Positions 42,673-51,566 of a stretch of DNA of 51,926 bases are shown here, piece after piece. This stretch comes from Pseudomonadota bacterium (GTDB taxonomy: Bacteria; Pseudomonadota; Alphaproteobacteria; Rhizobiales; Rhizobiaceae): NCBI GenBank assembly GCA_023419535.1, contig JAEZXX010000070.1, positions 1 to 51,926 on the forward strand, given 5' to 3'. The translations under genes and the position numbers were made by a program. Under the pieces are notes generated by a model. The model did no database searches. It had not been told where the DNA came from and saw only the letters and a program-made list of their open reading frames with translations. Position 1 is the stretch's first letter, and each line of letters starts with the position of its first letter.

Positions 42673-43673
42673 CAGCTCCCGTCCTCCGCGTGCAGCTCCT
42701 CGAAGGTGTAGTCGCGCCAGCTCTCCGCCTTGGTCGAGATGGCGCCCGTGCGGTGGAGGAAGTCGGCGAAGTCGTAGGAGCGGGCGGGAACGAGCGTGTA
42801 GAGCGAGTCCGGCGATTCCAGGATCGAGCGGATGAAGGCCGGGTCGAGGTTCGACTGCTCGACGCGGATATAGGTCTCGGCGGCCTCTGCCTTGTTCGCC
42901 TCGATCCAGGCGGAGGCCTCCTTGAAGGCCTCGAAGAAGGCCTGGAAGAGCTCGGGGTTCTCCTCCCGGAACTGGGTGGTCGAATAGACGTAGGTCGGCG
43001 TCACCGGGCCGCCGAGGACATCGTAGGAGGAGAGGATGCGGTGGACCTTCGGGTCCTCCAGCGCCCGCTCCTGGAAGGGCGAGTTCGACATGTGGGCGGC
43101 GATCTCGGTCGAGCCGGACAGGATCGCGGCGGTCGCGTCCGGGTGCGGCAGCGAGACCGTGTTGTTGTCGAGCCGCCCATGCTGGCCCTCGCCGAATGCC
43201 TTCTCTGCGGCGATCTGGAGGATGCGCGACTGGACCGAGACGCCGACGGCGGGCAGCGCGATCTTGTCCTGCGGCCCGAAGTCCTCGAGGCTCCGGATGT
43301 CCTCGCGGGAGGTGACGAGGTAGTTCGGCTGGTGCGCGAGCCCGCCGATGATCTTCACCGCGCCGCCCGTGCGGTCCCACAGCGTGAGGAAGGGGCCGAT
43401 CCCGGCCGCCGCCACGTCGACATTGCCCGACAGCAGCGCGTCGTTGATCGCCGAGCCGCCCGACAGGCGCGCCCATTCGATCTCGACGTCCTCCAGCCCG
43501 AGCGCCTCGGCGTGCTTCTCGATCAGCCCCTGGTCGCGGATGACGTGGAGCGGAAGGTAGATGGTGCCGAACTGCTCGACGATGCGGATCGCCGCGGCCT
43601 CCGAACGGTCGGCCGGAAAGCCGATGGTCGCAAGAGCGCTCGCTGCCGCCAGCAGGCTGAGAAAACGGGTCAT
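42672..43673 (-). CDS. ABC transporter substrate-binding protein, NitT/TauT (SsuA) type, copy 2
   Basis: First gene of the minus-strand operon, 333 aa, with a signal peptide (MTRFLSLLAAASALATIGF, cleavage near SEAAA at about residue 27). The mature part runs IRIVEQFGTIYLPLHVIRDQ, WDRTGG, LPHPDATAAILSGS, LSSYDVLGGPVTPTYVYS and SWRDYTFEE, clearly homologous to copy 1 (39971-40987) and to the protein at 50571-51566. An upstream in-frame ATG exists but the one at 43673 begins the signal peptide. Order binding protein-ATPase-permease-binding protein suggests two receptors for one membrane complex. Confidence 0.9.
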   Translation of the reverse strand: MTRFLSLLAAASALATIGFPADRSEAAAIRIVEQFGTIYLPLHVIRDQGLIEKHAEALGLEDVEIEWARLSGGSAINDALLSGNVDVAAAGIGPFLTLWDRTGGAVKIIGGLAHQPNYLVTSREDIRSLEDFGPQDKIALPAVGVSVQSRILQIAAEKAFGEGQHGRLDNNTVSLPHPDATAAILSGSTEIAAHMSNSPFQERALEDPKVHRILSSYDVLGGPVTPTYVYSTTQFREENPELFQAFFEAFKEASAWIEANKAEAAETYIRVEQSNLDPAFIRSILESPDSLYTLVPARSYDFADFLHRTGAISTKAESWRDYTFEELHAEDGS

Positions 43674-44097
43674 GGAATGGGCCTCGAGGAGTCTGCCGGA
43701 TCGGGATGTGCGAAGGCTAGGCGGGAGGCGGGCCTGCCCACGAGCCAAAATCTCCTCAATCGAGCGTGAAAGTAGATAATCCTTTCCTGTCCGCCCCCAC
43801 GGCCGCCGCCTAGCCTCGCGGTCGTTGACGAGGGCGAGATCGATCATGGTTCCAGGACGTGCCGTGGCGCTTCGGCGTCTTCCCCTTTTGAAGGATGTGC
43901 GGGACTGGGCGATGACGCTCGCCGCGGTCGCGACCGTACTGTCCGGCGTCCTCGGTCTCGGTCCGTTCGAGCGGGGCGGCGGCCACGGCGCGGAGACATC
44001 GCGTCCGGCCCTTCAGGCAGCGCTGAGGTGAGTCTCGCTCCGGGGCGTCTGCAGGGGGCCCGACGACGCGGTGGCGTTTGCGGGGGAAAGCCCCTAG
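43674..44097. other. Divergent regulatory region between the ABC operon and the Rrf2 gene
   Basis: This 424-bp stretch holds no convincing gene. A distinctly AT-rich block at 43745-43789 is the likely promoter of the minus-strand ABC operon. A 61-codon frame at 43846-44031 has one hydrophobic segment but weak support and is not called. The Rrf2 regulator encoded just to the right is the obvious candidate to act here, but no clear inverted repeat was found. Confidence 0.5.
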
Positions 44098-44148
44098 ATG
44101 GAGCGGCGATTGCCGGCCGGCGGTCTGGTCTCCAACGGTTTCCCTCGC

Positions 44149-44601
44149 ATGCTGACCATGAAGGGCAAATACGGCCTGAAGGCCATGATCCATCTCGCGC
44201 GTCTGCGCGAGGGCGATCGCGCGCTGTCGGAGGAGATCGCCAGAACCCATTCGATCTCCAAGCGGTTCCTCGACGCGATCCTGGCGGAGCTGCGCGCCGC
44301 GGGCATGCTGCATGCCCGAAAAGGGCGCGGCGGCGGCTACGCGCTGGCGCGGCCCGCCGCACAGATCAAGGTCGGCCACGTCCTGCGGGTGCTCGACGGC
44401 CCCCTGGCGCCCATCCCCTGCGCGAGCCGCACGGCCTATCGGCGCTGCGAGGACTGCCGGGACGAGCGGAGCTGCGAGGTCCGGCGCATGATGCTGGAGG
44501 TGCGCAACGCCATCTCCTCGATCCTCGACGAGCGCAGCCTTGCGGACGTGGCCTCCTGCGGGGACGAGATCGACGCGGACCAGCTGGTCGCCCGCCTCTG
44601 A
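44149..44601 (+). CDS. Rrf2-family transcriptional regulator
   Basis: About 150 aa. The winged helix starts MLTMKGKYGLKAMIHLARLR and includes SKRFLDAILAELRAAGMLHA and RKGRGGGYALARP, diagnostic of Rrf2. Four Cys follow (PCASRTAYRRCEDCRDERSC: spacing 8, 2 and 5), suitable for an Fe-S cluster or thiol sensing as in IscR/NsrR-type members. The start is uncertain: 44149 matches the family N-terminus, 44158 is possible, and 44098 adds 17 residues but follows a GGGGGA stretch. It is divergent from the ABC operon and upstream of ssuD, fitting control of sulfur-source genes, which is inference. Confidence 0.85.
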   Translation: MLTMKGKYGLKAMIHLARLREGDRALSEEIARTHSISKRFLDAILAELRAAGMLHARKGRGGGYALARPAAQIKVGHVLRVLDGPLAPIPCASRTAYRRCEDCRDERSCEVRRMMLEVRNAISSILDERSLADVASCGDEIDADQLVARL

Positions 44602-44656
44602 CGGGGTTTCGTTCGGGGTGCGATCCATGCCAAGCTCCGGCATGGGCGAAGCGGCG

Positions 44657-46048
44657 ATGAACGAGAACCGGATCGTCGTCGTGGGCGGTGGGGCCAGCGG
44701 CACCATCCTGGCGGTCCACCTCCTGCGGAACGGCCCGCCGAGCCTGCGGGTCGCGATCGTGGAGCACCGCGCGGTCGTCGGTGCGGGCATCGCCTATTCC
44801 ACCGACGAGCCCGACCACCTGCTCAACACCCGGGCCAGCGGCATGAGCGCGTTTCCGGACGACCCCGATCACTTCTGGCGCTGGCTCGTCGCCACCTCGC
44901 GCGCCGAGGCGCTGGGCTGCGACGGCTCCTTCTGCTTCGTTCCCCGGAGGGTCTACCGCGATTATCTCGGCGAACTCGTCGCCCCCTTCCTCGCGCCGGG
45001 CGGTCGGCTGAGCCTGATCGAGGGGACCTGCACCGACATCCGGCCGGTGCGCGGCGGCGTCGCGATCGACCTTTCCGACGGCCGAACCGAAGTCGCCGGG
45101 CTGGCCGTGCTGGCGACCGGCTATTGCGAACCGAGCGTCGAGGCCGGCTCGCGGATCATCGGCCCGTGGAGCGGCATCGGCGCGTTCCCGGTCGGCCGCG
45201 ACGACGACGTCGTCATCCTCGGGACCGGCCTTTCCATGGTCGACAACGTCGCGACGCTGCGCCGCCGGGGACACCGCGGCACGATCACGGCGATCTCGCG
45301 CCGCGGCCTCCTTCCCCAGCGCCACGCGCCCTCCGTTCCGCTCAGGCTCGACGCCGCGGACGTGCCCTTCGGCACGGCCCCCGCCTATCTGATGCGCTGG
45401 CTGCGCCGGACCGTGCGCTGGGCAAGCGAGGCCGAAGGGCGCGGCTGGCGCGACGTCGTCGACGCGTTGCGCCCGCACACGCAGGGGCTCTGGCAGTCGC
45501 TTTCGCCGGAAGGCCGGCGCAGCTTCCTGCGACACGCCCGCACCCTCTGGGAGGTGCACCGTCACCGCATGGCGCCGGCGGCGGCCGAGGGCCTGGAGGC
45601 GGCGCTCGCCGACGGGCATCTCCGGATCGTGACGGGCCGCGTCATCGAGACCGCGTCCGACGCGCAAGCCGCCGTCCTCTCCGTCCGCGAGCGCGGCACC
45701 GGCACCGTGCGCGAGATCCGCGGCGACTGGTTGATCGACTGCATGGGCATCCTCCGGGACCCGGCCTCGGGAAGCGGACAGCTCGTCGCGCGGCTGATCG
45801 AAGCCGGGCGCGCCCGGCTCGATCCGCTGCGCATCGGGCTCGACGTCACGGCCGACGGCGCGGTCGTCGATGCGCACGGCGTGGCCTGCGACCGGCTCTT
45901 CGCCGTCGGCCCTGTCACGCGGGCGCGGTTCTGGGAGGTCACCGCCATCCCCGACATCCGCGTCCAGTGTGCGGAGCTGGGCACGCACCTCGTCCGTCTC
46001 CTGCCCCGCGCGGCGAGCGAGGCCCCGACCCTGCGCCGCACCGTCTGA
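44657..46048 (+). CDS. FAD/NAD(P)-binding protein, YdhS-like
   Basis: A 463-aa flavoprotein-like protein. The N-terminal dinucleotide motif is RIVVVGGGASGTILAVHLL, followed by the segment VGAGIAYSTDEPDHLLNTRA typical of the NAD_binding_9/YdhS group, a GLAVLATGYCEPS segment, and a second nucleotide motif DVVILGTGLSMVDNVATLRR. No membrane segment. Starts at 44627 or 44642 are possible, but 44657 begins just before the motif. It sits between the Rrf2 regulator and ssuD, 56 bp after the former. It might supply electrons in sulfonate or sulfur metabolism, but this is inferred from position only. Confidence 0.82.
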   Translation: MNENRIVVVGGGASGTILAVHLLRNGPPSLRVAIVEHRAVVGAGIAYSTDEPDHLLNTRASGMSAFPDDPDHFWRWLVATSRAEALGCDGSFCFVPRRVYRDYLGELVAPFLAPGGRLSLIEGTCTDIRPVRGGVAIDLSDGRTEVAGLAVLATGYCEPSVEAGSRIIGPWSGIGAFPVGRDDDVVILGTGLSMVDNVATLRRRGHRGTITAISRRGLLPQRHAPSVPLRLDAADVPFGTAPAYLMRWLRRTVRWASEAEGRGWRDVVDALRPHTQGLWQSLSPEGRRSFLRHARTLWEVHRHRMAPAAAEGLEAALADGHLRIVTGRVIETASDAQAAVLSVRERGTGTVREIRGDWLIDCMGILRDPASGSGQLVARLIEAGRARLDPLRIGLDVTADGAVVDAHGVACDRLFAVGPVTRARFWEVTAIPDIRVQCAELGTHLVRLLPRAASEAPTLRRTV

Positions 46049-46195
46049 GTCGAGCTTCGCCGCAGCGCCGCCCTTCGCGCCGTCGGGGCGTGGCACGCCA
46101 ACGCATTCTCCTGCGCGCGCGATAGGCGCGAAACCATGCCTCGTAGAAGCGAGGTCCATCGGGGATCGTGCCGCCACGCGAAACGGACCCGCATC

Positions 46196-47365
46196 ATGAC
46201 CTCCACCCCATCGAGCGCCGACCGGCTGAACTTCTTCTGGTTCATCCCGACCCATGGCGACGGCACCTATCTCGGCACCGACAAGGGCAGCCGGCGCCCG
46301 GAATTCCGCTACTTCAAGCAGGTGGCGACCGCGGTCGATCAGCTCGGCTTCGAAGGCGTCCTCCTGCCGACGGGACAGTCCTGCGAGGATTCCTGGATCA
46401 CCGCGACGGGGCTGGCGACGGTGACCGAGCGGCTGAAGTTCCTCGTCGCGCTGCGGCCCGGCATCATCTCGCCGAGCGTGGCGGCCCGCCAGACCGCGAC
46501 GCTCGACCGCCTCAGCAACGGGCGGCTGCTCCTCAACGTCGTGGTGGGCGGCAACCCGGTCGAGCTCGCCGGCGACGGCCTGCATCTCGCCCATGACGAG
46601 CGATACGCGCAGGCGGGCGAGTTCCTTGAGATCTGGCGTCGGCTGCTGCAGGGCGAGACGGTCGATTTCGAGGGGCGCCACTATCACGTGAAGGGGGCGC
46701 GGAACGACTTTCCGCCGGTCCAGAAGCCCTATCCGCCGCTCTACATCGGCGGCTCCTCGGAGGCGGGGCAGGCGCTCGCCGCCGATCAGGTCGACCTCTA
46801 TCTGACCTGGGGCGAGCCGCTGGACCAGGTCGCCGCCAAGCTCGACGCGGTCCGCGCCAAGGCGCAGGCCCGCGGTCGGAGGATGCGCTTCGGGATGCGC
46901 ATCCACTTCATCGTCCGCGAGACGGAGGAGGAGGCCTGGAAGGCCGCCGAGAACTTGATCTCGCACATCTCCGACGCGCAGATCGAGCGCGCCCACGAGC
47001 GCTTCCTGAAGGAGATGGATTCGGTCGGCCAGCGCCGCCAGGCCGAGCTGCACGGCGGACGTCGCGACAGGCTGGTGATCGCCCCGAATCTGTGGGCCGG
47101 GGTGGGCCTCGTCCGGACCGGCGTCGGCACCGCCCTCGTCGGTACGCCCGAGCAGGTGGCGGAGCGGCTGCGAGAGTATCAGGCGCTCGGCATCGATACG
47201 ATCGTCGGCTCCGGCTATCCTCATCTGGAGGAGGCCTACCGCGTGGCCGAACTCCTGTTCCCGGTGCTCGGCATCGAGGCCAAGGGGCAGGAGCTCCACG
47301 AGGCCGTCGCCAACGAATTCGCCGTCGGCGCCTATGCGGGCGCCCAGGTGCGCCGGACGGGCTGA
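46196..47365 (+). CDS. ssuD: FMNH2-dependent alkanesulfonate monooxygenase SsuD
   Basis: Luciferase-like monooxygenase (389 aa; about 380 in E. coli) that cleaves alkanesulfonates to aldehyde and sulfite with FMNH2 and O2, letting the cell use organosulfur when sulfate is scarce. Close family segments are NFFWFIPTHGDGTYLGTDKG, GVLLPTGQSCEDSW, LKFLVALRPGIISPSVAARQ, VDLYLTWGEPLDQV, SVGQRRQAELHGGRRD and SPNLWAGVGLVR-type APNLWAGVGLVRTG. The ATG at 46196 begins just before the conserved region. No ssuE flavin reductase is adjacent; the binding-protein ABC operon next door is the likely uptake system. Confidence 0.95.
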   Translation: MTSTPSSADRLNFFWFIPTHGDGTYLGTDKGSRRPEFRYFKQVATAVDQLGFEGVLLPTGQSCEDSWITATGLATVTERLKFLVALRPGIISPSVAARQTATLDRLSNGRLLLNVVVGGNPVELAGDGLHLAHDERYAQAGEFLEIWRRLLQGETVDFEGRHYHVKGARNDFPPVQKPYPPLYIGGSSEAGQALAADQVDLYLTWGEPLDQVAAKLDAVRAKAQARGRRMRFGMRIHFIVRETEEEAWKAAENLISHISDAQIERAHERFLKEMDSVGQRRQAELHGGRRDRLVIAPNLWAGVGLVRTGVGTALVGTPEQVAERLREYQALGIDTIVGSGYPHLEEAYRVAELLFPVLGIEAKGQELHEAVANEFAVGAYAGAQVRRTG

Positions 47366-47579
47366 CGCGCATGGCGGCCTTGACGGGCGGTTGGTTCGGC
47401 GCGTCGAGCACGGGCCCGCGCGGACTGAAATCGAACGGCGCGAGCCGCATCCGGTCGTCCGCCCGCGCAGCGTCGGCGAGGATGGTCAGGCTGGCCGGAC
47501 CGACCGGGATGATCCGGCAAGACCTTTCCGTCTCTTCTGCGAACGTGATGGCGCGGGCACGCGATCGCGGACGGCTCGA

Positions 47580-48476
47580 TCAGGGAAGGGCGGGCGGCCG
47601 CACGAGACGGGCGCGCAAGGCCGCCGCGTCCCGCCCGGGCGGGGCGCCGAAGAGCCGGCGATAGTCCCGGCTGAACTGGGAGAGGCTCTCGTAGCCGATC
47701 GCGAAGCCGACGCGCGCCACTTCCTCGGCGGCGATGAGGCGTCGGCGCGCCTCCTGCAGGCGCACCTGCTTCTGGAACTGCAACGGCGTCATCGTCGTCA
47801 CCGCCTTGAAGTGACGGTGGAAGCCGGGGACGCTCATCCCAGCGAGCGCGGCCAAATCCGCCACCCGCAGCGTCTGCGCGTAATGCTCGCGTATATGGGC
47901 GGTCGCCCGTCCGATCCGCGCCGCATGGGTCTCGGCGAGGCCGATCTGACGCAGCGAGGGGCCGAGCGGCGAGCCGAGCAGGCGCCAGACGATCTCGCGC
48001 CGGACGAGCGGGGCCAGAACGTCGCGATCGCGCGGGGCGTCGAGGAGTTCCAGAAGGCGCCTGAGAGGATCGCACACAGCCGGATCGTGCTCTGCCGTAG
48101 CGAGCGCCGAGAAGCCGGAGGGCTCGCAGAGAGCCTGCGGTCGCTCCGCGAGCATCTCGGCCACGGTCGCGGGATCGATCGCCAGGGACAAGGCGAGAAA
48201 GGGCTCGCGCGCGCTCGCATGGGTGATGCGGGCCGTCACCGGAAGGTCGACCGAGGCGAGGAGACATTGTCCGGCGGCGTAGCGATAGGGCCTCTCGCCC
48301 AGGATCGTGGTCTTGGCGCCCTGCACCACGAGACAGAAGGAGGGCCGGTAGACCGAGCGTATGGTTTCGCTCGGCGTGCGCGTGCAGGTCAGGATCAGCC
48401 CGTCGACGGGCGTTTCGCGCCCATGTGCGAACCAGTGTCGTTCGATCAGCGGTGCAAGGTCGGACAACGTCGTCAT
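47580..48476 (-). CDS. AraC-family transcriptional regulator
   Basis: A 298-aa regulator. The N-terminal part (about 25-180; RPSFCLVVQGAKTTILGERP, ASVDLPVTARITHASAREPF) is the AraC_N type found in many regulators of aldehyde- or alcohol-related genes. The C-terminal helix-turn-helix pair is at about 195-290 (LRVADLAALAGMSVPGFHRH; VARVGFAIGYESLSQFSRDY). It is divergent from an aldo/keto reductase gene with 149 bp between starts, a frequent pairing, so the reductase gene is its likely target. Confidence 0.92.
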   Translation of the reverse strand: MTTLSDLAPLIERHWFAHGRETPVDGLILTCTRTPSETIRSVYRPSFCLVVQGAKTTILGERPYRYAAGQCLLASVDLPVTARITHASAREPFLALSLAIDPATVAEMLAERPQALCEPSGFSALATAEHDPAVCDPLRRLLELLDAPRDRDVLAPLVRREIVWRLLGSPLGPSLRQIGLAETHAARIGRATAHIREHYAQTLRVADLAALAGMSVPGFHRHFKAVTTMTPLQFQKQVRLQEARRRLIAAEEVARVGFAIGYESLSQFSRDYRRLFGAPPGRDAAALRARLVRPPALP

Positions 48477-48593
48477 CGCCGCAACCTAGCCCCGGACGCG
48501 GCCGGATGCATCCGCCCCCGGGCCGTTTGATAGGATCGGGCAGGAGATCGATCGGATCGGCGTCGCGCGACAGGCGGTGAGGGGTCTAACTAC

Positions 48594-48608
48594 GGTGTAT
48601 TCCACACC
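48594..48608. promoter_or_regulatory. Short inverted repeat upstream of the aldo/keto reductase
   Basis: GGTGT-ATTCC-ACACC lies 17 bp before the reductase start, directly ahead of its AGGAGA ribosome-binding site. Arms are only 5 bp, so the call is weak; it could be part of the operator for the divergent AraC regulator or chance. Confidence 0.25.
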
Positions 48609-48625
48609 ATCAGGAGACACGGTTC

Positions 48626-49645
48626 ATGCGGATGCGGCAGCTCGGGGCCAGCGGCCTCTTCGTCTCGGAACTGTGCCTCGGGACGATGACCTTCGGCGGG
48701 GGCGACGAAGGCTTCTGGGGGCATATCGGCCGGCTCGACCAGGATGCGGCCGACGCGCTGCTGAAGACCGCTCTGGATGCCGGGATCAATTTCGTCGACA
48801 CGGCCAACATCTACGCCGGCGGCCGCTCGGAGGAGATCCTCGGGCGGTCCTTGAAGAACGTCGGCATCCCGCGCGACGACATCGTGGTGGCGACCAAGGT
48901 TCTGGGACCGATGGGGGAGGGGCCGAACGCCCGAGGCGCCTCGCGCGGCCATATCCTCAGCCAGTGCAAGGCGAGCCTCAAGCGTCTCGGCCTCGACCAC
49001 ATCGATCTCTATCAGATCCACGGCTTCGATCCGGCGACTCCGATCGAGGAGACGCTGGAGGCGCTCGATACGCTCGTGCGCCACGGCCACGTTCGCTATC
49101 TCGGCCTGTCCAACTGGGCGGCCTGGCAGGTGATGAAGGCGGTCGGGATCGCGCATGCGCGGCGGTTGGCGCCGATCCTGTCGCTGCAGGCCCACTACAC
49201 GCTCGTCGGGCGGGACCTGGAACGCGAGATCGTGCCGATGCTGCGCTCCGAACGGATCGGGCTGATGGTGTGGAGCCCGCTCGCGGGCGGCTATCTCTCG
49301 GGCAAGTACGACGGCGAGGGGCAGGCGGCCGACGGGCGGCGCACGACCTTCGACTTTCCGCCGGTCGACCGGGCGCGGGGCTCTGCGGCCCTTCCGGAGA
49401 TGCGGCGGATCGCGGAGGCCAAGGGATGCACCGTCGCGCAGATCGCGCTCGCCTGGCTGCTCCACCAGGACGCGGTCACCAGCGTCATCGTCGGGGCCAA
49501 GCGGGTGGACCAGCTGAGCGACAACATCGCCGCGACGACGGTCTCCCTCGACGCCGGCGATCTCGCGGCCCTCGACGCGGTGACGAAGCTGCCTGCCGAA
49601 TATCCCGGCTGGATGCTGGAGCGGCAGGGCGCCTACCGGGCGTAA
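48626..49645 (+). CDS. Aldo/keto reductase
   Basis: NADPH-dependent reductase (339 aa) of the YakC/Tas type. Catalytic tetrad: Asp58, Tyr63 (VDTANIYAGG), Lys91 (VATKV) and His132 (YQIHGFDP). The cofactor-binding C-terminal motif VIVGAKRVDQLSDNI is present. An AGGAGA lies about 10 bp before the ATG. It is divergent from the AraC gene and ends convergent with the GntR gene. The physiological carbonyl substrate is unknown. Confidence 0.92.
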   Translation: MRMRQLGASGLFVSELCLGTMTFGGGDEGFWGHIGRLDQDAADALLKTALDAGINFVDTANIYAGGRSEEILGRSLKNVGIPRDDIVVATKVLGPMGEGPNARGASRGHILSQCKASLKRLGLDHIDLYQIHGFDPATPIEETLEALDTLVRHGHVRYLGLSNWAAWQVMKAVGIAHARRLAPILSLQAHYTLVGRDLEREIVPMLRSERIGLMVWSPLAGGYLSGKYDGEGQAADGRRTTFDFPPVDRARGSAALPEMRRIAEAKGCTVAQIALAWLLHQDAVTSVIVGAKRVDQLSDNIAATTVSLDAGDLAALDAVTKLPAEYPGWMLERQGAYRA

Positions 49646-49652
49646 GCTCGGC

Positions 49653-49676
49653 GGACGGCGCGTTCCGTCGCCGTCC
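49653..49676. terminator. 8-bp stem-loop between convergent genes
   Basis: GGACGGCG and CGCCGTCC pair around an 8-nt loop, 8 bp after the aldo/keto reductase stop and 34 bp from the GntR stop. It could serve both transcripts, but no T-run is present. Confidence 0.4.
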
Positions 49677-49709
49677 TCGACGGGAACCGCGCCCGGTCCC
49701 GCGACGGCT

Positions 49710-50444
49710 CTAGACGCGGGCGCTCGCGGCGATCGGGCCCCGGTCCCTCGGCGCATCGCTCAGGACGTATTCGGGATAGCGGGCGCTGATCTCGTCGACC
49801 ATCGACAGCGTTCCGGACAGATGATGGCGAAGCGCCGCCTCGGCACAGCCGTCGCGATTGCCGGACCGGATGCCCTCCACGATGGCGTGATGGTCGCGCA
49901 GCACGTTCTGCATCTTACCCGGCATCGGAAGATTCAGCCGCCGCAGCCTGTCCAGATGGGTCGAGCGCGTCCGCATCATCTGCCACAGGCCCAGATTGCC
50001 GGAGCGCTCGTAGAAGACCCGGTGGAAGTCCCGGTCGAGGGCGTCGAACTCGTCGTAGGTCGCGGGGTCGGCCATGCGCTCCTGCCGGACCAGCAGGCGC
50101 TCGAGCGCCTCCGCGGTCTGAACCGGCGTCTCCGAGGCCAGGCGTCGCAGGCTTTCCAGTTCGAGCGACAGCCGAAGGAACTGCGCCTGACGCGCCAGAC
50201 CGACGTCGATGCGCGACACCAGCGTCGCGTGCTGGGGAAAGATGTCCACCAGTCCCTCGTCCTGAAGGCGGAGCAGGGCGTCGCGCACCGGCGTCTGGCT
50301 GACGCCGAACTCCTCCTGGAGCGCCCCGCGCACGAGCAGCGTGCCGGGCACCAGCTGAACCGCGAGAATCCTCTCTTTCAGGATTTCATGGATCTGCACG
50401 GCCACCTGCCGGGACCGGTCCAGACTGATCGCCGAACTCTTCAT
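49710..50444 (-). CDS. GntR-family (FCD) transcriptional regulator
   Basis: A 244-aa regulator. The winged helix (about 12-80) reads ILAVQLVPGTLLVRGALQEE, FGVSQTPVRDALLRLQDEGL. The helical FCD domain (about 90-215) has candidate metal/ligand residues in DALDRDFHRVFYERSGN, LRDHHAIVEGI and ALRHHLSG. FCD regulators usually sense organic acids or related metabolites. It is divergent from a binding-protein/ABC operon with an AT-rich, repeat-bearing spacer, so it most likely controls that operon. Confidence 0.92.
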   Translation of the reverse strand: MKSSAISLDRSRQVAVQIHEILKERILAVQLVPGTLLVRGALQEEFGVSQTPVRDALLRLQDEGLVDIFPQHATLVSRIDVGLARQAQFLRLSLELESLRRLASETPVQTAEALERLLVRQERMADPATYDEFDALDRDFHRVFYERSGNLGLWQMMRTRSTHLDRLRRLNLPMPGKMQNVLRDHHAIVEGIRSGNRDGCAEAALRHHLSGTLSMVDEISARYPEYVLSDAPRDRGPIAASARV

Positions 50445-50491
50445 CGCGGCTCGCTCTCCGTTGTCCCGGCGAGGATAGCACCGAAGCTGAC

Positions 50492-50522
50492 TTGATGCAC
50501 TGATGTTTTAGTGTATTGATGC
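50492..50522. promoter_or_regulatory. AT-rich repeat block, candidate GntR operator and promoter
   Basis: In the 126-bp gap between the divergent gntR and binding-protein genes, TTGATGC occurs twice (50492-50498 and 50516-50522), flanking an imperfect inverted repeat TGCACT (50496-50501)/AGTGTA (50510-50515). The block is strikingly AT-rich for this genome. The left TTGATG could also be a -35 for the plus-strand operon, with a weak TATTGA -10 16 bp away. Confidence 0.5.
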
Positions 50523-50570
50523 GTCACGGCTGGGAGGCGGCCGCGACGGCATCGCCGATGGGAGAGCAAG

Positions 50571-51566
50571 ATGAAATCATGGATCGCGGGACTGACGGTT
50601 GCGACCGTTCTCGGGTCGCTCGGACCCTCCTTCGCGCAGGAGACCGTTTCGATCACACGGCAGCCGGGCATCCTCTACCTCGCCAGCCACGTGATGGAGA
50701 CGCAGGACCTGATTGAGAAGCGCGCGGCCGAGAAGGGCATCGAGGGTCTGCAGATCGAGTGGCTGACCTTCTCGGGCGGCGGCGCGCAGACCGACGCGCT
50801 GCTGGCCGGCAACGTCGACATCGTCAACACCGGCACCGGCAACCTCCTGCTTCTGTGGGACCGCACCCGCGGCCGCGTGAAGGGGATCGTGACGAGCTCG
50901 GCCCAGCCGGTGATCATGGTGTCGAACGATCCCGAGATCCGATCGCTGGAGGACATCGGTCCCGATGATCGGATCGCGGTGCCGACCGTCGGCGTCTCGA
51001 CCCAGGCGATCCTTCTCCAGATGGCCGCCGCGCAGATGTTCGGCGAGGACGAGGTCCGCCGCTTCGACGCCAACACCGTTCAGCTCGGCCATCCCGATGC
51101 CGTCGCCGCCATCGCCAACCCGATGCACGAGGTGAAGAACCACTTCTCGGCCCCGCCCTTCCAGTATGTCGAGCTGGAGCAGGAGGGCGTGCACAGGGTC
51201 ACCGATTCCCGGGAGATCATCGGGCCGCTGACGCAGGCGACCTTCTTCACGACCACGGCCTATGCGGAGGAGAACCCGCTGATCGTCGAGGCGCTGCGCG
51301 AGGCCACCGAGGAGGCGGTCGAGATGATCAAGTCCGATCCGCGCGCCGCGCTGGAGGCCTACAAGACGGTGTCCGGCGATCAGACCTCGATCGACGATCT
51401 GATGGCGATGATGAGCGAGCCCCACATGCTCGACGAGTTCCGCACCGACCCGGTCGGCACGATGAAGTTCGCCGAGCACCTTCACAAGATCGGCACGCTG
51501 AACACGATGCCGGAGGCCTGGACGGACTATTTCCTGCCGGAATCGGCCGACCTCAACGGCAACTGA
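50571..51566 (+). CDS. ABC transporter substrate-binding protein, NitT/TauT type, copy 3
   Basis: Periplasmic binding protein (331 aa) with a signal peptide (MKSWIAGLTVATVLGSLGPS, cleavage near SFAQE at about residue 23). The mature part has PGILYLASHVMETQDLIEKR, WDRTRG, LGHPDAVAAIANP and AWTDYFLPES, aligning along its length with the two binding proteins at 39971-43673 but more diverged. An ABC ATPase gene follows after 86 bp. Divergent GntR control is likely. The ligand is unknown. Confidence 0.88.
   Translation: MKSWIAGLTVATVLGSLGPSFAQETVSITRQPGILYLASHVMETQDLIEKRAAEKGIEGLQIEWLTFSGGGAQTDALLAGNVDIVNTGTGNLLLLWDRTRGRVKGIVTSSAQPVIMVSNDPEIRSLEDIGPDDRIAVPTVGVSTQAILLQMAAAQMFGEDEVRRFDANTVQLGHPDAVAAIANPMHEVKNHFSAPPFQYVELEQEGVHRVTDSREIIGPLTQATFFTTTAYAEENPLIVEALREATEEAVEMIKSDPRAALEAYKTVSGDQTSIDDLMAMMSEPHMLDEFRTDPVGTMKFAEHLHKIGTLNTMPEAWTDYFLPESADLNGN

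Noticed and set aside
43846..44031. Small plus-strand frame with one hydrophobic segment
   Set aside because: 61 codons, no convincing ribosome-binding site, ordinary GC-rich composition and no recognisable family; it lies in the divergent promoter region.
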